Source: an uncultured bacterium
GTDB lineage: Bacteria > Planctomycetota > UBA8742 > UBA2392
Assembly: GCA_938014885.1 (NCBI GenBank)
Contig: CALLQI010000017.1
Location: 62,001-126,000, forward strand
Reading direction: 5' to 3'
DNA length: 64,000 nt
Under the pieces are notes generated by a model, which ran no database searches, was not told where the DNA came from, and was given only the letters and a program-made list of their open reading frames with translations. Shown in pieces: positions 1 through 10,064 of the stretch. A program made the translations under genes and the position numbers. Position 1 is the first letter of the stretch, and every line of letters starts with the position of its first letter.

Positions 1-1569
1 GATGCCAGGGCCAAGCCGCGCCTTCCAAATGTTCCATTCCGCCTCGGTGACCTTGTCGCCGGGCTGGTAAGTCACGATGTAGCGGCGCAGGGCGCGGCCG
101 CGCTTATCCAGCATCTTGACCGGGCGGCCAACAACTTCGCCGCTGCCCTCATACCACTCGCCGCTACCAAGGTCGGTGGCGCTGCCGGCGCGCGGGTCGC
201 TGGGTGCCACAATCTTTCCTGAGACCTTGTACGTGGTGTTGGGGTAGTCGTCGTGCTTGATCTCGGTATCGAAGTCCTTCAACACCTTTTCGCCATCCTT
301 GTACACGCGGGCCTTGGGGATCAGCACGAGTTGGCCAACTGCGGGATGCTCAGGGCCGATCGCGCCGCGCGACAGGTTCTCGCCCTGGCGGCCGCCTGCG
401 ATGCGAGCGTTCAAGAAACCCGGTTCATTGGCGCGCAGGATGTGGCCGTAGCGGTCAATGCAGTCGCCCGCCTGGTACCGCAGCGCGGACAGCTTGCCCC
501 ACATTTCATCGCTGGTTGAATTGATCAGGCGCGCGCCTTCGGGCAGCGCATCGCTTTCGGTAAAGTAGCCGACGAAGGCGTTGTCGCCATTCAGCGCCAC
601 ATAGCGGATCGTTTCAACGCGGCCGTTGTCGCCAATCACGTAGTCGCGATAGGCCACGCAGCGCGGCCCGGACAGGTCAGGCGCGTCCTGACGGTGCGCG
701 AAGCCCACCTGACGCTGGAAGTCCGACAGCGGGTGCAGCAGCATCACGGCTTCGTTGTAGTTGTTCCAGTTGCCCATCCACTCGTACATGCCCTCTTGCT
801 CAGCAATGCGCTGCAGCACGTACGGGTCGCTGACCGGGCGGTACTCCTTCTTCATCTGGGCCTGGCGTTGCTCAAGACCGGGGCCCGTCACTACGTCGTT
901 CTCAGGATCGACGGGGTAAGTGTCGTCGTCCCAGGGATCGCGCCCAATGTCGCGGGTGAAGGTCGTGAACACGAAGTCCAGGTGGCAATTGACGGGCACA
1001 CCCTCAAAGCTGTCCTGCCCTTCGCGCAGGTCGGTCACTTCCAGCGGCTTGGCCGGGCTGCCGATGCTGCCGTCTTCCGGGTTCTTGGTCGGAAGTTCGG
1101 TTTCCTTGATGCGACGGATGTTGTCGTTGATCACCCGGAACATCACGTACCAGTACTCTTCGGTGCTGCCGTCGGGGTAGTTCACGACGACGCGCTTGGG
1201 GTCCATCAGGTCAATCTTGAGCTGCCACTGCGGGTCATTCAGCTGGCGCTCAAGGCGCTGCATCATTTCGTGGTAGCCTTCGGCCGCGTAGGCGTCAGGC
1301 CCGCCGAAGCGGCCTTCCGTCTGGCCGGTGCCGCCCTGGCGCGCGTTGTCAGAGCCCTGGTGCGACTCGCGCGTGTTGTCGCGATTCAAGCCGCCCTTCA
1401 GGGTCTCGACCGCTTCATTGACGCGGTTTCGGTAGTCTTCCTTCGAGTCGCTGCCGCGCGGACCGACAATGTCTTCGCCAGCCTCAGTCATCGAGCGCTG
1501 GGCCAGCGATAAATGGGCGACAAAGCCGACCGCAAGGATGACGGTAAGGGCCCGAAAAACGTAACGCAT
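1..1569 (-). CDS. Secreted hypothetical protein, C-terminus outside window
   Basis: An open frame runs from an ATG at 1569 to the left edge without a stop, so about 523 residues are visible and the C-terminus is missing. A GGAG about eight bases upstream supports this start. Residues 1-24 form a clear signal peptide (short basic start, hydrophobic core, cleavage near LSLAQ). The mature part is hydrophilic and rich in Asp, Tyr and Arg, with no membrane helix and no motif I recognise. It looks like a periplasmic or exported protein. It diverges from the A2M-like gene on the other side of a 272-base gap. Function is unknown. The long plus-strand frames opposite it are antisense shadows. Confidence 0.8.
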   Translation of the reverse strand, partial: MRYVFRALTVILAVGFVAHLSLAQRSMTEAGEDIVGPRGSDSKEDYRNRVNEAVETLKGGLNRDNTRESHQGSDNARQGGTGQTEGRFGGPDAYAAEGYHEMMQRLERQLNDPQWQLKIDLMDPKRVVVNYPDGSTEEYWYVMFRVINDNIRRIKETELPTKNPEDGSIGSPAKPLEVTDLREGQDSFEGVPVNCHLDFVFTTFTRDIGRDPWDDDTYPVDPENDVVTGPGLEQRQAQMKKEYRPVSDPYVLQRIAEQEGMYEWMGNWNNYNEAVMLLHPLSDFQRQVGFAHRQDAPDLSGPRCVAYRDYVIGDNGRVETIRYVALNGDNAFVGYFTESDALPEGARLINSTSDEMWGKLSALRYQAGDCIDRYGHILRANEPGFLNARIAGGRQGENLSRGAIGPEHPAVGQLVLIPKARVYKDGEKVLKDFDTEIKHDDYPNTTYKVSGKIVAPSDPRAGSATDLGSGEWYEGSGEVVGRPVKMLDKRGRALRRYIVTYQPGDKVTEAEWNIWKARLGPGI

Positions 1570-1841
1570 GCGGAACTCCGCGAGTTACTGGAAAGTCCTT
1601 CGGGGGGAGCCCGGAGTCTAGCCGAACCCCCCTCTGCGTCAAGGCATACGACTGTCATGGGCATGTCGCAGTAGGGCTGCCTTGAACCCAGATCTCGACA
1701 GTAGTTGGCGTGCCGAAGCGTCGAGAATGGTGTGAACAGTGTCAATTTCTATTTTGCGGAACCCGATGGGCCCGATTCTCGTCAGAATCTCCGACGCGGA
1801 CCTTCGGTCCTGACATGTTTCGTTCCGATGCGGAGACAGCT

Positions 1842-4800
1842 ATGCGGCTCAGTCGTGGAAAGACACTTGCCATGTCGCTTGCGGGCGGCGTGGCGATTGC
1901 GATTTCGGTGTTTGTGATCGGCCTGATCGGCGCGCAGGACAAGCCCGATCACCTGGAAGTCGGCAACAAGCACTTTGAGGAAAAGAGCTATCTCAAAGCC
2001 TATGAGGCCTACGAGAAATTCCTCAAGGACAACCCCGACCACGCCGACCGCTTCAGTCTGAAGCTGCGCATGGGCCACTGCCAGAACCAGCTCGGCAACT
2101 ACGACATCGCCGAAACGGAACTGAAGTCGCTGGCCGATGACACCAAGCTGACCGAGTTGCAGCAGGCCCGGGCCAACTATCGGCTTGGGCACCTCTACAT
2201 CACCCGCCCGCAGTACTACTACGTCAACAGCAAGGGCGAGAAGTCCTGGGGCCGCTGGATCGCGGACTCAACGTATCACCATGTAGAGCGCGAAAACGCG
2301 GAGCAGGGCAAGAACCGCCTGCTGAAGTCATACGAACTGCTGAAGCCCGCCGCCGAGAAGGCACTGGGCACCCTGACACAGGAAAACAGCGACGCGCTGG
2401 CCATGATCGAAGAGGCCTACAACGCCGGCCTGGACGCCGTGGCAGCCATGCACACCTGGCAGTACCAGCTCGATAACGAGCAAAAGAGCATCGACTACTT
2501 CGATGAGGCCGGCCAGAAGCAGACCTACTACTACTGGAACCACACCTTTCCTGACCGCGATGCGATCCTCGCGTTGCATGACGAGATTTCCAAACTGGGC
2601 ACTGACCTTCGGGCCCGCGCCAAAACGGCGCTGACGCAGAAAATTGAGCGCCCGGCTGCGGTCACAAAGACGCTCGAAGAGGCTGTGAACCGCGGCCGTG
2701 ACATGGCCGCATTGGCGACATACCGCAAGGGAAGCTTCCTGGTCAGCTACAGCCAGATTGATGACTGGGACGTGCGTGAAATGCTGTACCACCCGGGCCT
2801 TGAGGGCTTCGACCCGCTGGCGGGCAAGTACTCGCCGATCCCGGTGTTTGAGGCCGTGTTCAAGGACTACCGCGACACCACGTTTGCGGACGACGCGCAG
2901 TACTTCGTCGGCTACTGCTACCAGCAGGTCGGCAAGCACGACCTGGCTGCCAAGGCCTACCAGGTGCTGATCGACGACCCCGCCTTCAAGGAAAGCACCG
3001 AGACTTCAAGCGCCCGCTACAACCTGCAGCAGATTCGTGCCTCGCGTTTGAGCATCGAAACTGTGGCCTCGGACAAAGACATCGCGTCCATGACCACCAC
3101 TCACACCTGGGCCAATAACCAGGCCTGGTACTTCCGGCAAAGCCGCGGCACTCCGCGCAGCATCTTCAAGAAGGGCGAGAAACTGGGCCTTTGGGTCGAA
3201 ACGCGGAACGCGCCGGGGTTCGAATTGCGTGCGTTCACGTTTGATCTGCCCTCAATGATGAAGGACGCCGAGTTCCAGAACGCCAAGACCGGTGGTTTCG
3301 GCCACATCGGTGACCCGGTACTGCAGGAAGTGATCAAGAAGTACACAGGCGAAAAGGTGTTCACCAAGGTGTACACCACAGGCGACGACGGCAGGCACCG
3401 CTACACCCGCATGACGTTCCAGCTGCCGGAGACGCTGCCGGCGGGTTCCTACATCATCGAAGTGGACACGGGTGGCGTGATGGACAGGCGCCTGGTGTGT
3501 GTGAGCGACGCGCAGCTTGTGCTGCAGACGTACGGCCCTCGCGAAAACCAGGTCCTGTTCGTGGACAGCACGTCCGGCAACCCGATTCCTGACGCGCAGG
3601 TCGTGTACAAGCGCTGGCAGACGATGTGGAACAACGATCGCTATCACTGGCGCATCGACGTCAGCAAGTACGCCGCTGACACCGAGGGCCGCCTGCGTGT
3701 TCCCACTGCAGGCAACAGCGACTGGGACGGCTACCTGGTATACGCCGAAGCCAACGGCCGCCACGCCTTCATCCAGGCCGGCTTCGAGTGGTGGCAGCGC
3801 CGCGGCTGGAACGACTACCACACCGCTGACACCCGCATGTACCCGATCTCAGATCGCCCGGTGTACCGCCCCGGCGACACCGTGCACGGCAAGGTGATCC
3901 TGCGCCAGCGCGATGGTGGCGAGTGGCGCAACGTAAGCGGCTCAAGCTTCAACGTGCGCATGTACAACCCGCGCGGCGAAGAAAAGATGAACACCACGAT
4001 CCGCGCCACGGAATTCGGCGCCATCCAGTTCGAAATGCCGCTGGCCAAGGATGCGGCGCTGGGCACGTGGTACTACTACGTGCAAAGCTCAAGCGGCAAC
4101 TGGATCGGCAGTGCTTACCTGCAGGTTGAAGAGTACAAGAAGCCCGAGTTCGAAGTCAGCGTAAGCCCGCCGGAAGTGCCCGTGAAGCTGGGCCAGGCGG
4201 TCAGCGCCAGCATCAAGGGCGAGTACTACTTCGGCGGACCGGCCGCGGGTGCCGACGTGACGTATCGCGTGTACCGCAACTTCTACTATCACAGCGTGTA
4301 CTTCCCGCGTGCCTGGGATTGGCTCTACAACTGGCAGTCCGCCAACTGGTACGGCACGCCGGACCAGCAGTTCAACCGCAACAGCGGCAGTGAACTGGTC
4401 ACCGAAGGCACCGGCAAACTGAACGAACAGGGCGAGCTGGTCATCGAGTGGAGCACCCAAAAGGCCCTGACCGATTGGGCCGAATACGACCACGTGTACC
4501 GCGTTGAGGCCGACGTAACCGACAGCTCGCGCCGCACAATCAGCGGCCAGGGCAGCGTAAAGGCTCTGCGGCGCGCGTTCTTTGCCTTCGTGGACAATCG
4601 CCTTGGCTATTACCGCCCCGGCGACAAGCTGGATGTTGAAGTCCGCACTGTCACCGCCGACGACAAGCCGGTGATGACCAAAGGCAAGCTCGAGATTCAC
4701 AAAGTCACGTGGACCGAGCGCAAAGACGCCGAAGGCATGCCCAAGATCGATGAAAGCATGAACCTCGTGCGAACTCTTGACCTGTCAACGGACGAACGCG

Positions 4801-7800
4801 GCAACGCACTGTTCCAGGAAAAGTGGAACGAATCCGGCACGTTTGAACTGCGCTTCGTCACCCAGGACGAATGGGGCACCGAGATTGTCGGCAGCACGCG
4901 CATCATCGTCATGGCCGACAGGTGGACGCCCGGCAGCTATCGCTTCGGCACGATCAGCCTGATCCCGCAGGAGCGTGCGTACACCGAAAAGCAGACCGCC
5001 AAAGTGCTCCTGGCCAGCGACTTCACTGACGCCTGGATGCTGGTAAGCGTCATGGGCGGCCGCGAGGTGATCAGCCAGGAGTACGTGAACCTGATGCAGA
5101 CCGGGGGCCAGTTGCAGCTTGAACTGACCATCGAGCGAGCCCACGTGCCGAACTTCCACATCAACGTGATGACCGTTCGCAACGGTGAGCTTCACACCAA
5201 CACCGTCGAGCTGTTCGTGCCGCCAGTGGACCAGTTCCTGGACGTCAAGGTCAGCACCGACAAAGAGTGGTACCAACCTGGCGAAAAGGGCAAGTTCACC
5301 GTCACCGCCAAAGACAAGGACGGCAAGCCCGTACAGGCCGAGTTCGCGGTCAGCATCTATGACCGCAGCATCACCTATATCGCGCCCGACAATACGCCGA
5401 ACATCCTGAAGCACTTCTACGGCGATCGCCGCTGGTACCAGTTGAATTACACCAACTCGTACAACACCCAGGTCGCGGCCATGCAGTGGGATCGCCAGAA
5501 GTATGAAGATCACCGCTGGTACGGTGCGCCACTCGGCCTTGGTGTCCGCGACTGGATCCGCTGGGAACGCAGCGCGTTTGACTTCAACGAAGACGTCAGC
5601 CGCACGGACCGCTTCAGCCGTGGTTTCGCAGCCGACAAGAAGAATGTCGAACGGCAGCAGGACGCACAGAACGGGCCCTCCGATGGCAAGTCGGGCGGCG
5701 AACTGCGCAAAGCCGCCCGCAGCAATGAAGCCCCCGGCGGAGAAACCTGGGACGGTGAAGGCGGAGCCGCCGCACCCCAGCCCTCAGCCCCAAGCGCCAA
5801 GATGAAGGATGACGGCGGCCCGGCCATGGATTACGCCGAAGAAGACATGAACGAATCCATGGAAAAGCTGGCCGAAGAAACCGGCACGGCGGCCCCGCGT
5901 GTACGCAGCAACTTCAAGGACAGCATTTTCTACAGCCACAGTGTCACCACGGGTGCTGACGGTACGGCCACGGTCGAAATCCAGTTCCCGGACAATCTGA
6001 CCGACTGGCGCATCACGGCCCGCGGCATCACCAAGCAGGCCAAGGTCGGCGAGGCCTTCCACACGGTAAAGACCACCAAGAAGCTGATCCTGCGTGATCA
6101 GGCCCCGCGCTTCTTTGTGGAAGGCGACGTGGTAACCCTCAGCGGCATCATCATGAACCGCTACGATACGGACCTGGCGGTCAAGGCCGTGCTGGCACTG
6201 AACCCGAAAGACACCGCCACCAAGGAAGAGCTTGCGGCATTCTGCGCCTACGAGCTGTTCCCCGAAACGCCTGAGCTGGTCGAAATCACGGTGCCCGCAG
6301 GGGGCGAGTATCGCGTCGATTGGCGCGTGCGCATGAAAGGCGCCGGCACGTTCAAGATTCGCATGGCAGCACTGAGCGTGATCGAAAGTGACGCCACCGA
6401 GAAGTCGTACCCGTGCAAGGTGCGCGGTGCCGAAATGTATCAATCGGTCACCAGCGTGATCCGCGACACCGAACAAAAGGCTGAGTTCACGGTGGATCTG
6501 CCTGAGCAGCTGGACCCCCACCAGACCAACCTGGACCTGCAACTCTCGCCCAGTGTTGCCGCACTGGCAATGGACGCGCTGCCGTACCTGCTTGAGTACC
6601 CCTATGGCTGCGTTGAACAAACCATGAGCCGCTTCCTGCCCGCGGTGATCGTGCGCAAGACTCTGGCCGATGCCGGCCTTAGCCTTGAGGAGATCGGCGA
6701 ACGCCGCAAGAAGTTGGCATACGAAGGCGTCAATCCGCAGGCAGCGTACTGGTATAGCCGCAACCCGGTGTTTGATACCGGAACAATGAACTCGATTATC
6801 TCAGCAGGGCTGGACCGACTGCGCATCATGCAGCAGGGCAGCGGCGGCTGGGGCTGGTGGCAGAGTGGCGACGGCGACACTTACATGTCGGCCTACGTGT
6901 GCTACGGCCTGCAAACCGCCAAAAACGCCGGCGTTGAGTTCGACTTCTCGATGCTGGACCGCGGCATTGCCTTCCTGAGCCGCGAAGCCCGCAATGAAAA
7001 GAACCTGCACCGCGCCGCTTACATTGCTTGGGTACTCAGCTACGCCGGCAAGGTGGACAAAGAGCTGCTCGACAAGGTGTACGACCGTCGCGACGACCTG
7101 ACACATCTCAGCCGCGCGATGATCTGCATGGCTGAGTACCTGGCGGGTGACAAGGAACGCGCCAGCATCCTCGTCAGCAACATCGAAGACTACCGCAAGG
7201 AAGACGTCGAACACGGCACCGTGTGGTGGGAAGGTGGCAAGGATTACTGGTGGTGGTGGAACGACAAGATCGAAACCAACGCCTTCGTGATGCAGGCGAT
7301 CACGATGGTCAACCCCAAGAACCAGCACCTCGAGAAGCACGTGCGCTGGCTGGCGCAAAACCGCAAGGGCAGCCGCTGGAACAGCACCAAGGACACCAGC
7401 CATGCGGTATCGGCGCTGATGGCCTACGCCCGCGCCACCGGTGAACTCAGCCGCACCTATAGCGTAAGCGTGAAGATGGACGGCAACGTTATGCACACCT
7501 GGGACGTGACGCCCGACAACGTGTTCTCACTGCAGACCAACTTCCGCATGAAGGGCATTCAGCTTCCGCCGGGCAAGCACACCTTTACCATCGAGCGCAA
7601 GGGTGAAGGCAAGGTGTACTTCAGCAGCTTCCTGAGCTACTTCAGCAAGGAAGACAAGCTCAAGGCCAGCGGCAACGAGATCGGGATTGATCGCCTGTAC
7701 TATCGCCTGAAGCCCCGCACCGAAGAGGTGACGATACGCAAGCACCTCGGCAACAACGAGTACGAAGACGTGAAGGAAAAGCGCCTCGTGTATGACCGCG

Positions 7801-8165
7801 AAAAGCTCGATTACGGCGCGCAGCTTGTGTCAGGCGAACTGATCGAAGTTGAACTCAACCTCAGCAGCAAGAATGATTACGAGTACCTCGCGTTCGAAGA
7901 CTACAAGCCGGCAGGCTGCGAGCCGGTGGCACTGCGAAGCGGTCAGGGTTACGCCGGAGGCCTGTGCCAAAACGTTGAGCTGCGAGACGACCGCGTGGCT
8001 TTCTTCGTAAGCTACATGCCACAGGGCACAGCAAGGCTGAAGTACCAGCTGCGCTGCGAGATCCCCGGCACCTTCAGCGCCCTGCCCACCCAAGGCGGCA
8101 GCATGTACGTCGCCGAGGTAAGGGCCAACAGCGAAGAGTTCAAGCTGAACATCACCGATCGATAG
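1842..8165 (+). CDS. Alpha-2-macroglobulin-like protein with N-terminal TPR region and thioester motif
   Basis: A 2107-residue exported protein. The frame is open from 1710, but I choose ATG 1842: it follows GGAGA and begins a signal peptide (residues 1-34). TPR-like helices lie at about 40-110 and 325-385. Macroglobulin-type beta domains follow; DRPVYRPGDTVHGK near residue 666 is the hallmark MG2 motif. A charged Gly/Pro/Ala-rich linker at about 1265-1360 sits where A2Ms carry the bait region, followed by an A2M-type domain (FPDNLTDWR). The thioester motif PYGCVEQ is at 1587-1593, with Cys at base 6609, in an alpha/alpha-barrel-like domain. In known bacterial A2Ms the Cys-Gln thioester traps attacking proteases. 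The family is typically about 1500-1900 residues, so this one is long. No penicillin-binding-protein 1C partner is adjacent. Confidence 0.9.
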   Translation: MRLSRGKTLAMSLAGGVAIAISVFVIGLIGAQDKPDHLEVGNKHFEEKSYLKAYEAYEKFLKDNPDHADRFSLKLRMGHCQNQLGNYDIAETELKSLADDTKLTELQQARANYRLGHLYITRPQYYYVNSKGEKSWGRWIADSTYHHVERENAEQGKNRLLKSYELLKPAAEKALGTLTQENSDALAMIEEAYNAGLDAVAAMHTWQYQLDNEQKSIDYFDEAGQKQTYYYWNHTFPDRDAILALHDEISKLGTDLRARAKTALTQKIERPAAVTKTLEEAVNRGRDMAALATYRKGSFLVSYSQIDDWDVREMLYHPGLEGFDPLAGKYSPIPVFEAVFKDYRDTTFADDAQYFVGYCYQQVGKHDLAAKAYQVLIDDPAFKESTETSSARYNLQQIRASRLSIETVASDKDIASMTTTHTWANNQAWYFRQSRGTPRSIFKKGEKLGLWVETRNAPGFELRAFTFDLPSMMKDAEFQNAKTGGFGHIGDPVLQEVIKKYTGEKVFTKVYTTGDDGRHRYTRMTFQLPETLPAGSYIIEVDTGGVMDRRLVCVSDAQLVLQTYGPRENQVLFVDSTSGNPIPDAQVVYKRWQTMWNNDRYHWRIDVSKYAADTEGRLRVPTAGNSDWDGYLVYAEANGRHAFIQAGFEWWQRRGWNDYHTADTRMYPISDRPVYRPGDTVHGKVILRQRDGGEWRNVSGSSFNVRMYNPRGEEKMNTTIRATEFGAIQFEMPLAKDAALGTWYYYVQSSSGNWIGSAYLQVEEYKKPEFEVSVSPPEVPVKLGQAVSASIKGEYYFGGPAAGADVTYRVYRNFYYHSVYFPRAWDWLYNWQSANWYGTPDQQFNRNSGSELVTEGTGKLNEQGELVIEWSTQKALTDWAEYDHVYRVEADVTDSSRRTISGQGSVKALRRAFFAFVDNRLGYYRPGDKLDVEVRTVTADDKPVMTKGKLEIHKVTWTERKDAEGMPKIDESMNLVRTLDLSTDERGNALFQEKWNESGTFELRFVTQDEWGTEIVGSTRIIVMADRWTPGSYRFGTISLIPQERAYTEKQTAKVLLASDFTDAWMLVSVMGGREVISQEYVNLMQTGGQLQLELTIERAHVPNFHINVMTVRNGELHTNTVELFVPPVDQFLDVKVSTDKEWYQPGEKGKFTVTAKDKDGKPVQAEFAVSIYDRSITYIAPDNTPNILKHFYGDRRWYQLNYTNSYNTQVAAMQWDRQKYEDHRWYGAPLGLGVRDWIRWERSAFDFNEDVSRTDRFSRGFAADKKNVERQQDAQNGPSDGKSGGELRKAARSNEAPGGETWDGEGGAAAPQPSAPSAKMKDDGGPAMDYAEEDMNESMEKLAEETGTAAPRVRSNFKDSIFYSHSVTTGADGTATVEIQFPDNLTDWRITARGITKQAKVGEAFHTVKTTKKLILRDQAPRFFVEGDVVTLSGIIMNRYDTDLAVKAVLALNPKDTATKEELAAFCAYELFPETPELVEITVPAGGEYRVDWRVRMKGAGTFKIRMAALSVIESDATEKSYPCKVRGAEMYQSVTSVIRDTEQKAEFTVDLPEQLDPHQTNLDLQLSPSVAALAMDALPYLLEYPYGCVEQTMSRFLPAVIVRKTLADAGLSLEEIGERRKKLAYEGVNPQAAYWYSRNPVFDTGTMNSIISAGLDRLRIMQQGSGGWGWWQSGDGDTYMSAYVCYGLQTAKNAGVEFDFSMLDRGIAFLSREARNEKNLHRAAYIAWVLSYAGKVDKELLDKVYDRRDDLTHLSRAMICMAEYLAGDKERASILVSNIEDYRKEDVEHGTVWWEGGKDYWWWWNDKIETNAFVMQAITMVNPKNQHLEKHVRWLAQNRKGSRWNSTKDTSHAVSALMAYARATGELSRTYSVSVKMDGNVMHTWDVTPDNVFSLQTNFRMKGIQLPPGKHTFTIERKGEGKVYFSSFLSYFSKEDKLKASGNEIGIDRLYYRLKPRTEEVTIRKHLGNNEYEDVKEKRLVYDREKLDYGAQLVSGELIEVELNLSSKNDYEYLAFEDYKPAGCEPVALRSGQGYAGGLCQNVELRDDRVAFFVSYMPQGTARLKYQLRCEIPGTFSALPTQGGSMYVAEVRANSEEFKLNITDR

Positions 8166-8185
8166 CCGCAGGCAAGCCACTCAAG

Positions 8186-8214
8186 GGGCCCATCCACACG
8201 GATGGGCCCTGTTT
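8186..8214 (+). terminator. Rho-independent terminator after the A2M-like gene
   Basis: A perfect 10-bp stem (8186-8195 with 8200-8209) with a four-base loop ACAC, followed by TGTTTATT. It lies 20 bases after the A2M-like stop codon and fits termination of that transcript. Confidence 0.85.
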
Positions 8215-8282
8215 ATTGCGCCGGGCACATGCCCGGGTTCCCGGCCAGGTCCGCAGGCGATATAAATACTGCAGAGGACGCC

Positions 8283-10046
8283 ATGGCCGACGACTCACAG
8301 ACGCAAGGCGCTGTGGCTGACCAATCGCCCCGCTCCATTTCCATCGCGCCGCTGCTCAGACAGGGCCTGTTTGTTTTCCTGCTGAGCTGCTTGGGCGCCC
8401 TATTCCTGCAAGTGAATCCGGGTTTCGTGGCTGCCGATGAAGGCACTTCGTGGTCATGGAACCGCAACCAGGGCCTCGGGTTTGGTGACGGGCCCTATCA
8501 CATCAAGGCTGCATATCTGTACCGCACCGGAGAAATTCCGGCCGCGGGTAGCGACTTCCACTGGACGAGGGCATCGATCTGGAACGGCAGCTTCTCGGAC
8601 AAGGAGTTCCTGTACCACATATACCTCGTACCGTTCACGTTTCTGGCAGAGGACGAACTCCACTGGCAGGCTTTCGTGACCGGAGCGAAGCTTTCCGCGG
8701 TCGTTGCAGCCGGCTTGTTCATGCTGTCGATGTTCGTGACATTGCGGCTGCTGAATGTCCCGCGTGCATGGTTCTGGCTGTTGGCCGGGGGCGCGATGAT
8801 GGGACCGTTGCTGGCCGGGCGATTAACTGAGCCCCGAAGCTGGGTGCTCGGCGTTTCGTTGGCGATGCTCGGTTGGGGCGCACTGAGTCGCAGGGCATGG
8901 AAGTGGGTCTTTGCGATCACCGTGCTGTATGTGCTGACGTACACAGGCAGCCACCTGATGCTGGCGATGGCGCTTTTTCGAGCGGCATTCCATTTCGCCG
9001 TGGGTCCCGCTGAAGGCAAACGTGTCCCAGCGCTCGTGAAAGACTTGAAGCTTGCGGGGGTAGTGCTTGCCGGACTTGTGGTGGGTTGGGCGCTGCACCC
9101 AGAGTCGATAGCCCTGTTGAAAGTCTGGTGGGTGCAGAACCTGCTGGTCCCTTACGTGCATGCTGAAGGAACGCCGACTGGCCTGCTGCATTCGCTCAGT
9201 ACGTCCCTGCTGGGCTGGGCTCCCAATGCCACCATGCCGGCCACGCCACAACACATCATGGGTCAGGAACTGCTGGCACCGGAGCTTGGCCTGTTGATCA
9301 GGGCCAGCACCTACGAACTCGTCGCACCACTTCTGCTGCCTGTTGCATCACTGTTGCTACGCGTCAAACCAACCAGACTCACGCTGGCCACCTTTTTGAT
9401 CGGGTTGGGCTTCGTGGTGCTGCACCTGCAAAATGGGCGATTCGTTGAGTACGCAGTTCCCTTCCTGTTGATCTCCGGGGCGATGTGGCTGTGTGACATG
9501 AGTCAGGCACGCACGATACGGTCGGTGGTAGCGCGCTTCCGGCAACATCGCAGGCGTGCAATGCCCACGGCGGTGGCCGTCCTGCTGATTCTGCTGACTG
9601 TGAACCTGTATCGCGCTGGCGAGATGATCGGCTTTCGGCCTCAGGTGCACATGCCGGCCGTGGCGGCGTGGATGCAGGAAGCGCCGGCGTTGAAAGGAAA
9701 GGTCATCTACAACCTGCGTTGGGATTCGTTCCCCGAGTTGTTCATGTATCGGTCCGACTGCGACTACATCTGGGGAATGGACCCGGTGTTCACATCGGCG
9801 CGGGCCGACGGGCAGGCCGCGCGCGTGGTTGGCTTCATGACAGGCGACATGCGCCAATGGGGTTCAGGCCCGGCCGACGTTGTCAGCGCCCTGCGGAATG
9901 AATTCAAAGCTGATTTCCTGATGATCCACGACTTCAGCAAGAGCCGCGACATCTACAGACAAGTCGAGTCATGGGCCGCCATGGGCCTGCTGGAGCCCGA
10001 GCTTCTCCAGCCAGGGGAAGGCATCGCCATCTACCGAATCCCTTGA
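8283..10046 (+). CDS. Polytopic membrane protein, GT-C glycosyltransferase-like
   Basis: A 587-residue membrane protein. The frame extends upstream to 8202, inside the terminator, so I choose ATG 8283, which follows GAGG and gives the N-terminus MADDSQ. After a short cytoplasmic tail there is one membrane helix (about 22-42). An extracytoplasmic acidic loop follows, containing DEGTSW and GDGPYHIK. Roughly ten more hydrophobic segments come next, then a soluble C-terminal domain of about 130 residues. One early helix, an acidic first loop and a soluble tail are the layout of GT-C enzymes that use lipid-linked sugars. I see no family-specific motif, so the enzymatic call is tentative. It converges on the minus-strand gene ending at 10065. 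Confidence 0.6.
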   Translation: MADDSQTQGAVADQSPRSISIAPLLRQGLFVFLLSCLGALFLQVNPGFVAADEGTSWSWNRNQGLGFGDGPYHIKAAYLYRTGEIPAAGSDFHWTRASIWNGSFSDKEFLYHIYLVPFTFLAEDELHWQAFVTGAKLSAVVAAGLFMLSMFVTLRLLNVPRAWFWLLAGGAMMGPLLAGRLTEPRSWVLGVSLAMLGWGALSRRAWKWVFAITVLYVLTYTGSHLMLAMALFRAAFHFAVGPAEGKRVPALVKDLKLAGVVLAGLVVGWALHPESIALLKVWWVQNLLVPYVHAEGTPTGLLHSLSTSLLGWAPNATMPATPQHIMGQELLAPELGLLIRASTYELVAPLLLPVASLLLRVKPTRLTLATFLIGLGFVVLHLQNGRFVEYAVPFLLISGAMWLCDMSQARTIRSVVARFRQHRRRAMPTAVAVLLILLTVNLYRAGEMIGFRPQVHMPAVAAWMQEAPALKGKVIYNLRWDSFPELFMYRSDCDYIWGMDPVFTSARADGQAARVVGFMTGDMRQWGSGPADVVSALRNEFKADFLMIHDFSKSRDIYRQVESWAAMGLLEPELLQPGEGIAIYRIP

Positions 10047-10064
10047 TCCGCCTCTACGCGCGTT

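Noticed and set aside
694..1512. Long plus-strand frame (272 codons) opposite the left-edge gene
   Set aside because: Antisense shadow of the minus-strand secreted protein; high GC keeps stop codons rare. No ribosome site or recognisable protein. The same reasoning excludes most long frames opposite hisA, hisF, hisB and the A2M gene.
1798..1811. Short hairpin GGACC/GGTCC before the A2M-like gene
   Set aside because: Five-base arms with a short loop and no T-tract; too common in GC-rich DNA to call a terminator or riboswitch.
1710..1841. Upstream extension of the A2M-like gene
   Set aside because: It has no ribosome site and would place 44 residues before a clear signal peptide; ATG 1842 has GGAGA.
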